A DNA stretch of 64,000 bases, taken from the NCBI GenBank assembly GCA_036785325.1, contig JAXIVH010000032.1, positions 3,156,128 through 3,220,127 on the forward strand. The letters are read 5' to 3'. Origin of the DNA: Urophycis tenuis. Its lineage: Eukaryota; Chordata; Actinopteri; Gadiformes; Phycidae. Position 1 is the first letter of the stretch. Each line of letters begins with the position of its first letter. The notes beneath the pieces were generated by a model. That model searched no databases. It was not told where the DNA came from and worked only from the letters and a program-made list of their open reading frames with translations. Of this stretch, positions 10,504 through 21,189 are shown in pieces. Both the position numbers and the translations under genes were made by a program.

Positions 10504-13500
10504 CGGCCATCTTGGAAAGGGTCCTACTCACCCACAGCTCCAGACGTCGATGGCGGGAGAGTACCTCTCTTCCCCCAGGAGAAGCTCCGGGGGGCGGTAC
10601 CATAGTGTGATCACTTTGTTAGTGTACGGGCGACTGGGGAGAGGGGGAGAGAGGGAGGGGGGGAGGGGGGAGAGAGGAGGGGAGGAAGGGAGGGAGGGAG
10701 AGAGCCACAGTTACACACACACAAACAAAAACGTGATGTGGAGATACAGCTTCATGGGGACGTGGTCACCTCTGGACAGGATCAAAAGAGGCGGGGCATA
10801 ACTCTACATGGTATCAACGGGACTCCAGTCTCATGTCAATGCACGCATCCTTGATCCGCGCAAGACAAGACACTGGCTTGTCCGAATGGAGGTAGCTGAT
10901 GTCAACCCCACTTGGGACGAATGCACCAACAATGTTGCTAGCTTCATCCGCATGTACTGGCTGTGGGCTCAGTAACAACGTGACTGCACCTTATATATAT
11001 ATATATATATTTTTTAAATATATTTTCTATCTTGCACTACAATTTATTTTTATCTATAAATTTTTTTATATTGCATTTTAATCTTTAATTCTTTGTATTT
11101 TTACTGTGTCTAATGCTGCTGCTACACTGTAATTTCCCAGCCTGGATTCAATAAAGTAAAGCTATCTATCTATCCATCTGGAGAGATATCCTTCGCAGCT
11201 TATCCAACATCTTAAAGAGGAATCTCGACGGGGAACTGCTGGTCGCTCGGTTTGGCATAAATACGACCCAAGACCCCGCAAACGGCCGCCACAGTGCGAT
11301 GGGACTGCACGCCTTTGTGTGTTTTATTAGTCTTAAATCCCATCTAATGGGATTCTTTAATGTCATGTTCAGATCTTGCTTACATCATGTCTCATGTCTT
11401 TTGTGTTTAACCCTCACCCGAGTCGCTTCCCTGGCATGTGCCAGCATACGCGGCAAAATGTAAGACTCAGGATTCAGATGTGACCGCTGATGGAGAGGAG
11501 GCTCCACTTGGGCCACATTGACCGAGCGCGGCGTGCGCCTCGCTCTTGGCCAGACGCACAGTCTCGCTCGGAACGGAAAGATGCCGCCCCGCCCACACTT
11601 AGCCAGTGGCCTTCAGATAAAATGTCCGGCCCGATGGCGAGGAGACGTTTCCCATACCAGAGTCTCTGGGGGTGGCGTTCTGTTAGGTCTGGTGGAACTG
11701 TCTGACACACTCGCCATGCCGACAGACAAATGGCACGGCGTTGACATGCATTCTACCTCTGTCCGTGACAAGAAAAATAACACCAGTTCATGGGAATAGC
11801 TCCCGTCTTTAGTTTCATTTCTTATTTTTCCCCAAATACCGTGCCTTCCACTGATTCTAGGTAATCAGACGTAATGAGACGTTTTATATTATTACTGTCA
11901 ACATTGTCAATGTTTTTTATTTTGGCATGATATCACATCGGTGGACATATGACAATGGGGAATGTACCCGCTGAGTCATGGGTTGAAAATCTGGACTGAT
12001 TGTGGTTCATATCTCAACTTGAATGCACTTTGTTGTTTGTTTTTTACAAATGTTAAGATGGTACTAAAATCAGGCCTGTATAGCTTGCATTCAAGCATTC
12101 TGGCTTGCCTTGTGAAAAAGATAGCAAACGCCTGAACAGCCACAGTGCCCTGGTCTGAAATGAATGTCTACCAGAAGCTGGAGCCTGAAGTATTTATTCT
12201 AATTGTGGGCGGGGACTGGCTCAAACCTGTACGGTTTTCCTTTGAGACATGAATGCCCCCCATTGGCCAAATAAAAAAAACACTTTGTTCACAGAAGAGG
12301 AATGTGAACCCCTACATGTTAGCTCCCTCTAGTGGCAACAGCAGGGACATGCTAAAGTTTCAAACTCAAGCAATGGAGGGCCGGCGTCCCTGCATGTTTT
12401 TAGATGTTTCTCTACTCCAACACACCTGATTCTCATGAATGGATGGTTATCAGGCGACTACAGAGCATGATGATCAGCTGATCATTAGAATCAGGAGTGT
12501 TGGAGGAGAGAAACATCTAAAACATGCAGGGACACCATGGTTTGAGTTTGACACCACTGTGCTAAACGCTTAGCACCAGAGCACTCTTGCGTGCGCTCCA
12601 CACTTTGACAGAAGAACTCAAAGCATGAAAACAATTGTGCTGCGCAACGGACAACCTTTAGCACTGCAAAGAAAAAGTTTGTAGGACACAAATAGTAATC
12701 TTACCTTTCCTCTGAATTGTAGAGCCGGGCGAGTCCAAAGTCAGCTAGCTTGATCTGACCGCTGCACAGAGGAAAGGCCAGAGAAACAGACCCAAGAAAT
12801 GAAGAAACTGCTCAACAAAAACACACGAGGCGGCATTTGGAAACGGTTACACACCGATGGAGCCTTTGGACAGAGCTGTCATCGCAACACAAGGGGTGTA
12901 GCTCAGTGGAAGTAGCTCAGTGAGATAGAGCGGGTGGTCCACTAACCGTAACCTCCACATGTCAAACCCCACAAACGTACTGATTGTAAGTCGCTTTGGA
13001 CACAAGCGTCTGCTAAATGGCCCCTTTACCCTTTAACACAAACGGGAGCATCTCTCGGAGTACCAGAATAGCAGTGGTTTTGTTTCATGTACCCGGGAGG
13101 GCACATGGTCCACGGCTAATGGGCCTAATGGAAGAACCACTCGTCTGGACAGATTTGTCCTTGCAAATTGTTCATGCGAGTCTCTAAAGAGCACGTATTC
13201 ACCGAAAGCCTTGATTTTAAATTTTGTGTTGGGTCTGCACAAAGTCTATGAGTGGTGTAGACTTGTGGTACAAGTCACGTACGATTGGTCAAAGCAATTC
13301 TTTTTTACGAATATAACATCTTCCTAGTTTGGCCAAACAATTCATATTCCATGACTTTCGCGTATGCCTGTGTATAAATAAAAAATAAACTTGTCCTTTT
13401 TATAATGATGTCAATACTGTACTGTTTCACAGTTGTATAATTACAATAGTATTAACAATTAAATAACAATTAAACAATCATAATCAACAGTATTTATTAG

Positions 13501-16500
13501 AATAAGTGCAACATGCTTTTGTTGCGGAGGCTTGAGAACCACTGACTAGGCCTTGTAATCGCTGTGTGGACGTTGGCTGGTAACCACACTGATGTGCCAT
13601 TGAGTCATTATGAACCTGTTCTTTAATAAAGGATTCTATGTTCAAGACTGTAGCGACACGGCTGGCTGGGTGACGGATATGTCAATGATACGGAGCTGTA
13701 GCTGTGTGTAGGTGTGCTTTGTGTAGGTGTGCTCTGTGTCTTTCTCTACTTTCACACCATAGGACTTCAGTATAAAACTCAACTCTCAGCCTCAGAATAA
13801 ATGGGGCATAACTCCTCCTTACACAGCGTTTAGGGACATAAATGACGCCAATTCACAATTCTCACGAACATGCGTTCACTTACGAACAGGTGGAATTCAT
13901 CGTGTCTAAAAATAATTTAGCAAACATTTGCCTAATCTGAAATCGCCCACTTGTACGAGTTACACGCACGCACGCACAAAAGGGAAATCAAGTCAAGAGA
14001 AAAGTGCACAAATATTCTCGCATGGGGCCCAATGTGTGAGCTCTTCACTAGCACACAAAGTGCCTGGACTGGGTTGCACCAGCAACGCAACTTCATTACC
14101 AAATCAGTGTGTAGAGTCCCTCCATTAGAATTCTCTGGTTAAGTTTCAAACCACAAGTTCACTAAATTCGGTTGCACCACCAACAGGCGAGTAACGTAGT
14201 AACTCCTGCAAACTTTGCAATGTGTAACTGAACTCCTGTGTTGCCTGCAGCTTCGGCGTTCAGAAGTGAAACCGGGCCACACCGGCGCAGTATCTGGGCG
14301 TGGAGACGGGCTGCCTCGGCTGGGTTCTGCGTGCTGCAGAACCCGGCGCCACGGTGCGGGCCACCCTCCGCCACCATTTTGTATCACCATTTTGGATCCG
14401 TTTTGTTGCTGCCAACTGCCACTGCCGTTTGCACTGGCTCAGTGGTGGGTGCAAATATTGAGTAACTACAAACGTTCCGTAACAAAAGGATTTTGAGGGC
14501 CACAGCCCATTTTGGTAAAGTGACGTGTAAACTCTTAGTGCGACTTAAGCAATAAAAAGAATATAGACTGATGCAAAGCTGGTGCAATCTGCTCCAAGCA
14601 CAGAAAGGTAGGCACACATACTCTCTGTGAAAAGGGTGCATTGTTACAGAGTAGCTATGGCCATACATTTGACATAGCTGTACATTTCCACTACTCATAT
14701 ACATAAGTATATATACATAAGTAATAAGTATATACATAAGTAGTCATTGATTTTTGTTGTACATGTTGCATATTCTTGTTTAATTAATTTTCTGTTATTA
14801 CTGTACTGCACTGTATGCTGTGACGCCCAAAAGCCTGGAATCGATCAAGTAAAGCTTAAGTCATCATGGCCTATATTTGCAACATACAAAAGAGATCCAG
14901 CATGACCACGGCTCTAAATGTGTGGTCCACCCAAGTCGTGCGTGCGTGCGTGCGTGCGTGCATGTGTGTGTGTTGGCCCGTTCATACCTGTTGTTCAGCA
15001 GGATGTTGGAGCACTTGATGTCCCGGTGCAGGAAGTTCTTCTTGTGGCAGTAGTCGAGGCCTTCCATCAGCTGTCGCATGAAACTGCGTACGTGTTCCTG
15101 GGAGAACTGGACCAGGCCCGACTCCAGCAGGCCCATCAGGTCATGGTCCATGTACTCAAACACCAGGTAGAAGGCACCTGGGGGACACAGGGAGTTGGGG
15201 GGGGTCACTCACAGCGCTGAAGTGACGCGTTGGAGGGTGGATTATGATTACTGTATCGAGACGGGATGCAAATATTTACATGTTTGTTTTTTTTCTATTT
15301 GCGTATATTAGCAAATGAGTAATTAAGTTTGTCTTGGCCGCATGTCAGAAACAAAATGACTGAAGCCAACACTGGCTTCTGATGGCAACTTGTGACAGTC
15401 ATTTTCTCATTACATGGCACTTGAATGTTCACGGCTAGAGACTTCACACTATACTCAAACATGAACCATAAGATGGTTATTAACATGGTTATTGACAGCT
15501 GCAGCTCAAGTCACAAACGTCCACAACCTGAGCCTCATGACAGGGAAGGAGTTTACCTTTGTCCTTCTTGAAGTCGAGCGCATCCTGCTTGTCAGTGACG
15601 ATCTCCTTCATGTTGACCACACTGCGATGGTTCAGCTGCCTCAGGATCTTGATCTCTCTGATGGCCGTGATGGGGAAGCCCTCCTTTTCATTGTCCAAGC
15701 GCACTTTCTTCAGGGCCACCAGCTCCCCTGAGGGCACATTGAAGGGATGATTAAACACACAAACAGGAGAGGCGGTAAGAGGGTGTGGGTTACAAAAAAG
15801 TGCCAACTTCTAGGTATGAAGAAGCATGAAGAATTCATGTCCACACAAGCCAGGGGATTTGTGTGTTTAATGGGTTTAATTACAGAATGCTGTTTATGGA
15901 ATGTGATGGTCTTGTGGTGGTGATGTTTAAAGACGGGGCCAGGTGTCTCACCAGTGTCTTTGTCCTTGGCCTTGTACACCTGGCCGTAGGTCCCCTCCCC
16001 GATGATGCCGATTATGTCAAACTTGTCAACACAGCGCTTGCCCCAGTCACTCTGGGTCTGTTTCCGCTCACCGTAGCGCGGGCAGCAAAACCTGGGCAGA
16101 GGAAACACAAAGTGTCTGTCAGGGCAGAACGGATGTGGCCACTGTCGTGTGATGTCTCGAGCGCAAGGCCAAAAAAGGGACAAACTTTGGTCTCTTCTTG
16201 AGGGTCATCTCGGGGAGCAGGGGCGCCTGGCGGATGGGGGACTGAGGCGGGGAGTGGTGGCCGCCAGGCAGGGTGGGGGGCAGGGGCAGGTCGATCAGCG
16301 ACGGCCTGCTGCGCACCTCCTTCTCCTTCCTATGCGTCCTCTGAGGAGGGGTGGACTTCTTTGGACTGAACACACAAATGGGATTGGGTTCAAAAAGAGA
16401 CGGCGCCGCGGACGGCTTGCATAGAAGAAACATGGGGGGGGGGGCGGCGGGGTCTCACCTGTCCTGAGCGTCTCCCAGCAGCATAGGCGGCAGCGGCAGG

Positions 16501-18756
16501 AGGGGCAGCGTGGAGGTCTTGTGTAGTGGGGTGGGCCGCATGGGGCTGCGGGCCGCCGGGGACTTGGGCTGAGGGACGGCCAGGGGTGGCTGGACACTGG
16601 CCTCAGGCTTCTGTGACGGCGTCTGCGGCGGCGGAGGAGGCGGGGCGGCCGGGCCTACCGTGGCGCCGGCCGGGGCGTGGAGAGAAGGCTGTGGAAGAGG
16701 GCACGCTGGGGAAGAGGAGGATGAATCCAGCGGTGCCGGGGTTGCGTCTACCGCCGGCTCCTCCACGTCAGGAGTGGCGCCCTGGGCCGCCGTGGCCGCC
16801 ACTGACGGCGTTGGCGGCTGCGGCGCGGGTTCGGCCGGCACAGAGTCCTTTGAGGCCTGCGCCGCCTCGCTCTTCGCAGCAGCAGCGGCAGCGGCAGCAG
16901 CAGACCGCGCCGAGGCCGGCGTGGGTCTGTGGACCGGGGGCGGCGAGGGAGCCCCGCTGGCGGCGCGGGCGGCGGCGGCGGCCTGCTGGCGCTCCTTCTT
17001 CCTGCGGCTCAGCTCGGCGCCCAGGCTGGAGTTGAGCGGCAGGCGGGAGGAGGGAGGGGAGCGGCTGGGGGGCCGGCTGCTGTGGGAGCCGCCGCCGCCC
17101 CCCCCTCCACCGCCGCCTCCGGTGACCGAAGACGAGTGGCGCTTGTTGCTGCGGGGCCGGGAGGAGGAGCGCCGCGAGGAGTACTGCGGCGGGGAGCGGC
17201 TCCTGGAGTGCCCGGGGCGCCTGTGGCAGGGGAGGGGGGGGGGGGGGACGCGCTGCGTTATTCAACAAGGCCGGCTGATGTGGGACGTGCTTCACCCCGC
17301 GGCAAGGCCAACCACTTCCCAAGTTCAACACACCCAAAACAAAACATGTATGAAAAGGCCGATCTGATTTAGGCCAAACGGTTTCCTTTAATGCGTGTGC
17401 TTATGAGGCTCTAACGCCATCATCATCGCTTAATGTGGGCACTTAAGAAGAGATTATGACGTGCCACGTTCAAAACCAAATCACACAGGAGGGTTGTGGT
17501 CACACTCACCGGGACATGGGGCTGGTGCTGGAGGACCTTCGGGTCCCATAGGGGCTGTTGGAGCGTCTCCGCGAGTAGGGGCTGCTGTCCCTCTCGTAGC
17601 TGGACGAGCGGTGTCTGCTGCCGTAGGGGCTGTCCGACCTCTGCCTGCTGCGCCGCCCCGTCTCCCGGTAGGGGCTGGGGCTCTGGGCCGCCCTGCGCCT
17701 GGGGTAGCCGTCCTCGCTGCCGTGCTGCCCATACCCGACGCCCAGGGGGCTCTCGGTGCCGGCCCCCCCCCTCCTGGGACTGGGGGACTGAGCCGAGCTG
17801 GCGCCCTTGCGGCGGGGTGGGCTGCTGGCCCTGCTGGAAGACTTGCCCTTGGGGCTGGACTTATGGCTCTTGGAGGTCTTCCGCTGGCTCTTGTCGGTCC
17901 TGCTCCTCTGGGAGGAGCCGTGGCTGCCCTCCGTCCGGCTCTCCTTCCGCTGCTGTCTGTCCTTGCGGGACTTCCCTGAGCGGCTGCTCTCCTTGCTGCG
18001 GGACGAGGAAGCGGAGGAGGTAGTGCTCCCCACGCTGGCTGCCGGCTGGCCGAGGGAGGAGAGCGTCAGCTCGCCACGCTTGCTCACCACGGAGTCCACG
18101 TCGGGCTGTTCCTGGCGCCTGGATGAAGAGGCTATAGATGCGGGGCCAGCAGTGGCCACTTTCTCCTTGCTTTTTCCCGAACTGCCCTTCTCACGGTCCT
18201 TGGTGCTCTTTTTCTTGGCGCCCTGTTCCGCGTCCCCAGAGTCTCTAACTTTGCTGGGGTCTTTGGGCTTTTTGCGCGTATGTTTGTGCGCCTTGTTCTC
18301 CCTTCCCCCAGTAGCAGCGCCGGCGTCTTCTCTGTCGTACTCATTGGAGGGTTCTAATCGGCCCTTGTTACTGCGATCTGATGGTTTAGCTGTCGGTGGG
18401 TCCGAAAACGTGTCCGAATCTGAACTAATATCATCGTACTCCACAAGAGGCTTCACAGCATTGACAGTAGGAGGCGCGGTAACGCTATGAGTAGACAGTT
18501 TAGGGCCCAGGTCCAAAGAGTCGCGACCATGTTTCGTCGATTTGTGCCGTTTTCGCTTCGCAGAGTTGGTAGACATTGACGACTTTGATTGAATCTTACC
18601 GTCTTTGCTCGTCATGTTTCCAGCAGACATGTGAGGCGGGACTTGGGTCTGCGGTGGCCCACTACTGCTGCCACTGGCAGTTGGAGGCTGCACGGCAGCG
18701 CTAATGCTAGACTCAGGCTTCCTCTTGGTCCCATGGTGTCGGTCCGACCCAGGCAT
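2797..18756 (-). CDS. cdk12: Cyclin-dependent kinase 12, 14 coding exons
   Basis: With cyclin K, CDK12 phosphorylates the RNA polymerase II C-terminal domain in the nucleus, supporting elongation and suppressing premature polyadenylation. Exons on the minus strand: 18756-17510, 17220-16459, 16365-16186, 16091-15952, 15727-15557, 15177-14988, 12761-12705, 10633-10532, 8884-8807, 8252-8136, 6902-6771, 6101-5878, 5565-5101, 3332-2797. They sum to 4401 nt, 1466 residues, against about 1490 in human. Phases agree at every junction. Visible motifs: Arg/Ser-rich N-terminus (about 1-450), Pro-rich linker, glycine loop GEGTYGQV at 761-768, catalytic Lys783, PITAIRE at 795-801, HRDIKCSN with Asp886, DFG at 904-906, T-loop Thr920, and the DCHELWSKKRRR tail. 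The start MPGSDRHHG resembles the family start. All introns are GT-AG except the last, inferred as GC-AG. CDK13 is the alternative, but the C-terminal blocks and the fbxl20/stac2 neighbours favour CDK12. The gene is very likely; exact ends of exons 13 and 14 are less sure. Confidence 0.93.
3333..5100 (-). other. cdk12 intron 13 (probable GC-AG)
   Basis: This intron runs from the inferred GC donor at 5100-5099 to an AG at 3334-3333. It contains a GT microsatellite near 4601-4677, a G run near 4682-4692, A/T homopolymer tracts near 4862-4890 and 4002-4015, and several minus-strand AATAAA hexamers. No exon is seen inside. Confidence 0.6.
4895..4900 (-). terminator. Canonical poly(A) signal in cdk12 intron 13
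   Basis: The minus strand reads AATAAA here, about 180 nt downstream of the alternative stop at 5078. It is followed on the same strand by T-rich tracts (plus-strand A runs at about 4862-4890), which resemble a downstream U-rich element. It would serve a short cdk12 transcript ending after exon 13. Further AATAAA matches lie in the same intron near 4566 and 4142. Use is inferred. Confidence 0.45.
5078..5565 (-). CDS. cdk12: cdk12 exon 13 with alternative in-frame end
   Basis: The acceptor CTCCAG precedes 5565. The exon encodes the conserved block AAEQLNQTELAVLLNLLQ, then a Gln/Pro-rich stretch, then LSQEEQANLLALILGQIMK. Two ends are possible. If spliced at AAGG|GCAAGT (exon end 5101, GC donor 5100-5099), codon phase 1 joins the distal exon at 3332 exactly in frame. 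If read through, the protein ends eight codons later as KGKSGFSI with a stop at 5080-5078, and a minus-strand AATAAA lies at 4900-4895. I favour the spliced form as the main one because the distal exon carries conserved CDK12 sequence. The short form is inference. Confidence 0.8.
7087..7139. repeat. Inverted repeat (hairpin), 24-bp stem
   Basis: The left arm 7087-7111 and right arm 7116-7139 are complementary over 24 bp with one bulged A and a CAAA loop. A third partial copy of the right arm lies at about 7160-7184. It is in cdk12 intron 10. Confidence 0.95.
7651..7927 (+). mobile_element. tRNA-derived SINE (tail type 1)
   Basis: A tRNA-like head with a B-box GGTTCGAACCC at 7706-7716 is followed by a body containing TGAGCAAGGCACCTAACCCC. 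The tail reads AAATGCAGAGACCAAATTTC, a layout widespread in teleost SINEs. It sits in cdk12 intron 10. The family name is not assigned. Confidence 0.75.
8266..8682 (+). repeat. Minisatellite filling cdk12 intron 9
   Basis: Tandem copies of GATCAGACCACAGACACCGT with CAGACCAGACAGG (about 33 bp) are interspersed with a shorter CAGACCACAGACACCAT unit. The array begins about 14 bp from the exon 10 acceptor and occupies three quarters of the 554-bp intron. Confidence 0.95.
8885..10531 (-). other. cdk12 intron 8
   Basis: The intron runs between the exon 8 donor GG|GTGAGT and the exon 9 acceptor GTCTCAG. It carries a 42-base GT tract (CA on the transcribed strand) at 10458-10499, about 32 nt from the donor, and a G run at 9660-9671. 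The rest is non-repetitive and shows no coding signal. Confidence 0.75.
10458..10499 (+). repeat. GT microsatellite near cdk12 exon 8 donor
   Basis: A 42-bp GT run begins about 32 nt downstream (in transcript sense) of the exon 8 donor. In the cdk12 RNA it is a CA repeat. Confidence 0.95.
10805..11175 (+). mobile_element. Probable LINE 3'-end fragment
   Basis: A short open stretch ends in a stop near 10974 (…RMYWLWAQ). AT-rich DNA follows, then TAATTTCCCAGCCTGGATTC and AATAAAGT with a CTAT tandem tail. Tails of this shape are common at teleost LINE 3' ends. The family is not determined. It lies in cdk12 intron 7, opposite to the gene. Confidence 0.5.
12352..12559. mobile_element. Palindromic hAT-like MITE
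   Basis: The two halves are inverted copies: CATGTTTTAGATGTTTCTCT on the left and its near-complement AGAGAAACATCTAAAACATG on the right, extending to TCAAACTC at the left and GAGTTTGACACCACTG at the right. The right end, reversed, reads CAGTGGTGTCAAACTC, which fits hAT-type termini. It is non-autonomous and encodes nothing. A target-site duplication is unclear. It lies in cdk12 intron 7. Confidence 0.7.
12762..14987 (-). other. cdk12 intron 6
   Basis: This 2.2 kb intron contains a partial SINE at 12895-13038, a weak LINE-tail-like sequence ending near 14857, and a GCGT/GT repeat at 14937-14972 just inside the exon 6 donor. No exon is seen. Confidence 0.8.
12895..13038 (+). mobile_element. 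SINE with internal deletion (tail type 2)
   Basis: The segment has the head TGTAGCTCAGTGGAAGTAGC with the tag GTAGCTCAGTG repeated, then GGTCCACTAACCGTAACC, and the tail GTAAGTCGCTTTGGACACAA with GCGTCTGCTAAATG. Compared with 61271-61444, the B-box segment is missing. It lies in cdk12 intron 6. Confidence 0.65.
16459..17220 (-). CDS. cdk12: cdk12 exon 2: RS end and Pro-rich linker
   Basis: This exon encodes residues 416-669. It finishes the Arg/Ser region, holds a run of ten glycines, and then the conserved block LPLNSSLGAELSRKKKER in its local form LNSSLGAELSRRKKERQQ. A Pro/Ala-rich linker follows, ending in TSTLPLLPLPP, close to the human TSTLPPLPLPP. The glycine run and several Ala and Pro tracts are simple-sequence expansions that probably vary in length between individuals. 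Acceptor CCACAG and donor CAG|GTGAGA are both canonical. Confidence 0.9.
17510..18756 (-). CDS. cdk12: cdk12 exon 1: start and RS domain
   Basis: This exon encodes residues 1-415 and two bases of codon 416. It begins with a Lys-rich segment and the conserved block PLVEYDDISSDSDTFSD, which CDK12 proteins share. It continues into a long Arg/Ser region with repeated RRRSNSPYG-like and SSSYERDSSPYSRRR-like motifs. RS domains target CDK12 to nuclear speckles (family knowledge). The donor is CCCG|GTGAGT at 17509-17508. The ATG at 18756 is the first in the frame and gives the family-like start MPGSDRHHGTKRK. The 5' UTR and any upstream non-coding exon are not resolved. Confidence 0.92.
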
Positions 18757-21189
18757 TCCTCACGTCGGCAACGGTACCTTTTCTGCGCGTGGGCCCCGGT
18801 GGCCCAGGCGGTACATTCACAGGTTAACAGTATTCCCAAATGCCAAAAAACTGTTGCAAACAAGGAAACAAATGAAATGGAAAATAAACAAACCAGGCCT
18901 TTCCTCTCCGGTCTTCAATGCCACTTCATTCCAATAAGGTCGATAACATATTTACAGTCAGAAAATGTAAAAGGTAGTTACCCAGTGGGATAGGAACGTT
19001 GCTTTGGCTTTGTCAGTAGACAAAATAGAAAAAATCCAGACCAGGAATCGAGAGCATTGTGGTTTACTCCGGTTCAATTTTGGTAGCCTGCTAGCTAGCG
19101 TTGAGCAGCTAGCATGCTGATTGGTGAAAAAACGAAAAATACCCCTTTGTAAAAGCTGTCCTTGTCCGGTGCCAAGTTTAGTAATGTGTATTTATTCCAC
19201 AGAATTGCAGCTTTAAGAGTTTAGAAACAGCAATGAACGTCATTTAAGGCGCTCTTGTTTCTCGATCAAAATGAAAACTTGACCCGGTTGGTACTGTTTA
19301 CATGTTCCCTTTAATATATTTTTATCTCCTATAAATTCAGTATTTATCTGAAATTATAGGATATTCGTGTGCAGTAAATGTTCCAGTTTATTATCAATGG
19401 CTCTGGGAATCAACCAGGCCTATATTTAGGGCGATGCCAGTGGATTTAATAACATCCACAGCCCTATCTGAAGGAGACTGCAAACGCCATTGTGGCTCCC
19501 GTGACTAGCAGGTTTTCCTTACGGTAGTCGACACCGGAAATGTAGGACGCTGTCAATCTTCGACGTAACTAAGCAACCTCCTATCACGACACATCACCCG
19601 CCTTCTGTTGTAGACCGCCTTCGGAGCAGTTATCTGCTCTGCACGTTCTCGCTCACTTTACGATCTGACACATCACTTTTTAAACTCTGTGAACCCATTG
19701 AACGATACCTCGACATTTGTGGAAAGGTTTAAATTATAATATTTTATATAAATCAACAGATGCCTTTCGAGAACAAGAAACGGTATACAGGAACGGGTTT
19801 TGCGTTGCATTGTATTATAGAGCCTATCCAGTATTCACATAATAAATGTCTTATAACAAATGTCTTATTATCACTAATGAATAATATGTACAAAGGATAC
19901 ACGATATTAACCCACTGATACAAGGAGTTTTTAGACCTGTATTAGAACGTATGGCTTACAAAATGCTGGGGCTCGGTAAAATAGACTGATGTGGTCCATT
20001 TTTATACACACCTTTAGACCTTTTACTTTTTAAAAATTCCCCTTTAAGAATCAAGACCACCATATGAATTGCACATCTTAGGCCTATCACCAGTCAAACA
20101 GAAACAGCTAATTACCAATGTTTCATGCTATAAGCCACATGAATCTAAAACGTATCGAGGTTTAATAAAGGGGTTATAGTAAAATATGAACCTTCTTGTT
20201 TACAAGCATGGTTTCCCGCTGTGCTGACGTAAAATGACGAGCAGTCTTTATTTGTTACTATTGGCTCCGTATACGCGCTTAGGGCGGGGTCAACTACAAA
20301 CAGGAAGTGCCTGCAACAAAGTAATATTGTAACTAACTTTGGGGTACATAATCTTTAGAACATTGTTTCGGCTAATTGATTGCCCGGTCATTTTGTGTAA
20401 TCGGCTCAGTTATCATCAGTATCATCAATTATCATTATGGCCAATAGTCAAAGCCATTGTAATCTGAGAAAACACTGTAGGCCTGGCCATATGAAAATGT
20501 AATAACAAACTCATTTAGTTAGGGCTTTGGCCGTGAGCTCAATGTCCTCGACACAAATTACACGAATCTTCACAAACAATACATAAGTGCAAAAAGTGTT
20601 TAGTTTAGGCACCTCAGGAAATTGCTAACTACGTCATACTTAAGGCCTACCGGAATAACCCGTATATTTTAACCAATTGCATGTTAACATAACATTTGCT
20701 TAAAAAATAATCTTGTTTGAATAAATCCACAATGCATCCATCCCATGACCAACAAGGAATGTACAAAATGTTTTGGTTTTTTTTAGATTCGCAACGAATC
20801 TCTTCCTGAAAACTTACCAAAAATACATTAATCGGCACATTAACACATATATATATTATATTGTGAGTTAGTTTATAATGAATGTGGATCTACAATTTGA
20901 TGTTTTTATTGGGTCATTGTGTGGACATCCTTAAGGGGGAGGTGGTGAGGGAGAAAGTGAGACGATAAGAGAACAGGCTTGTCGGCTGTTGCATTATGTC
21001 CAAAAATGGCTCTTGCATTTGTGAAACCGGACGAATAACAGACAATTTGCCGTTCGAGCTACCAAGAGGACGGTAGCATGATAGCTCCAGAAGACAAGTC
21101 GCCAAAAAAGAGGCAATATTCTCAAACTACATCGCGTATTATATCAAATTAGTTAACCCCTGATCGAGTCGGTTAACCCACCGTCCGAG
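18757..21189. promoter_or_regulatory. Head-to-head cdk12/fbxl20 promoter region
   Basis: The two start codons face away from each other across 2433 bp with no gene between, so both promoters and 5' UTRs must lie here or in unrecognised upstream exons. The sequence is mostly AT-rich. Promoter-like motifs cluster at 20225-20309. A second, weaker set (ACCGGAAA near 19531, GACGTAAC near 19562) lies nearer cdk12 and could serve it. Transcription start sites cannot be placed from sequence. Confidence 0.6.
20225..20309. promoter_or_regulatory. CRE / CCAAT / GC-box / ETS motif cluster
   Basis: Within 85 bp there is TGACGTAA (20225-20232, CRE/ATF type), ATTGG (20260-20264, inverted CCAAT), GGGCGGGG (20282-20289, GC box) and CAGGAAGTG (20301-20309, ETS type). 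This combination is typical of TATA-less housekeeping promoters. It lies 0.9 kb from the fbxl20 ATG and 1.5 kb from the cdk12 ATG, so it could serve either or both. The function is inferred. Confidence 0.45.

Larger units (their letters stand above)
10634..12704 (-). other. cdk12 intron 7 with transposon remnants
   Basis: This 2.1 kb intron carries a CT-rich tract (minus strand) directly before the exon 8 acceptor, a probable LINE 3' fragment at 10805-11175, and a palindromic hAT-like MITE at 12352-12559. Between them the sequence is AT-rich and I see nothing to annotate. Confidence 0.8.

Noticed and set aside
12555..12559. A target-site duplication (TGCTAAA on both sides) for the MITE at 12352-12559
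   Set aside because: The left copy overlaps the position expected for the hAT terminus when the ends are aligned, so the match may be chance.
16526..17372. Plus-strand open frames of 147-235 residues opposite cdk12 exon 2
   Set aside because: GC-rich, stop-poor shadow of the coding exon; no domain or splice support.
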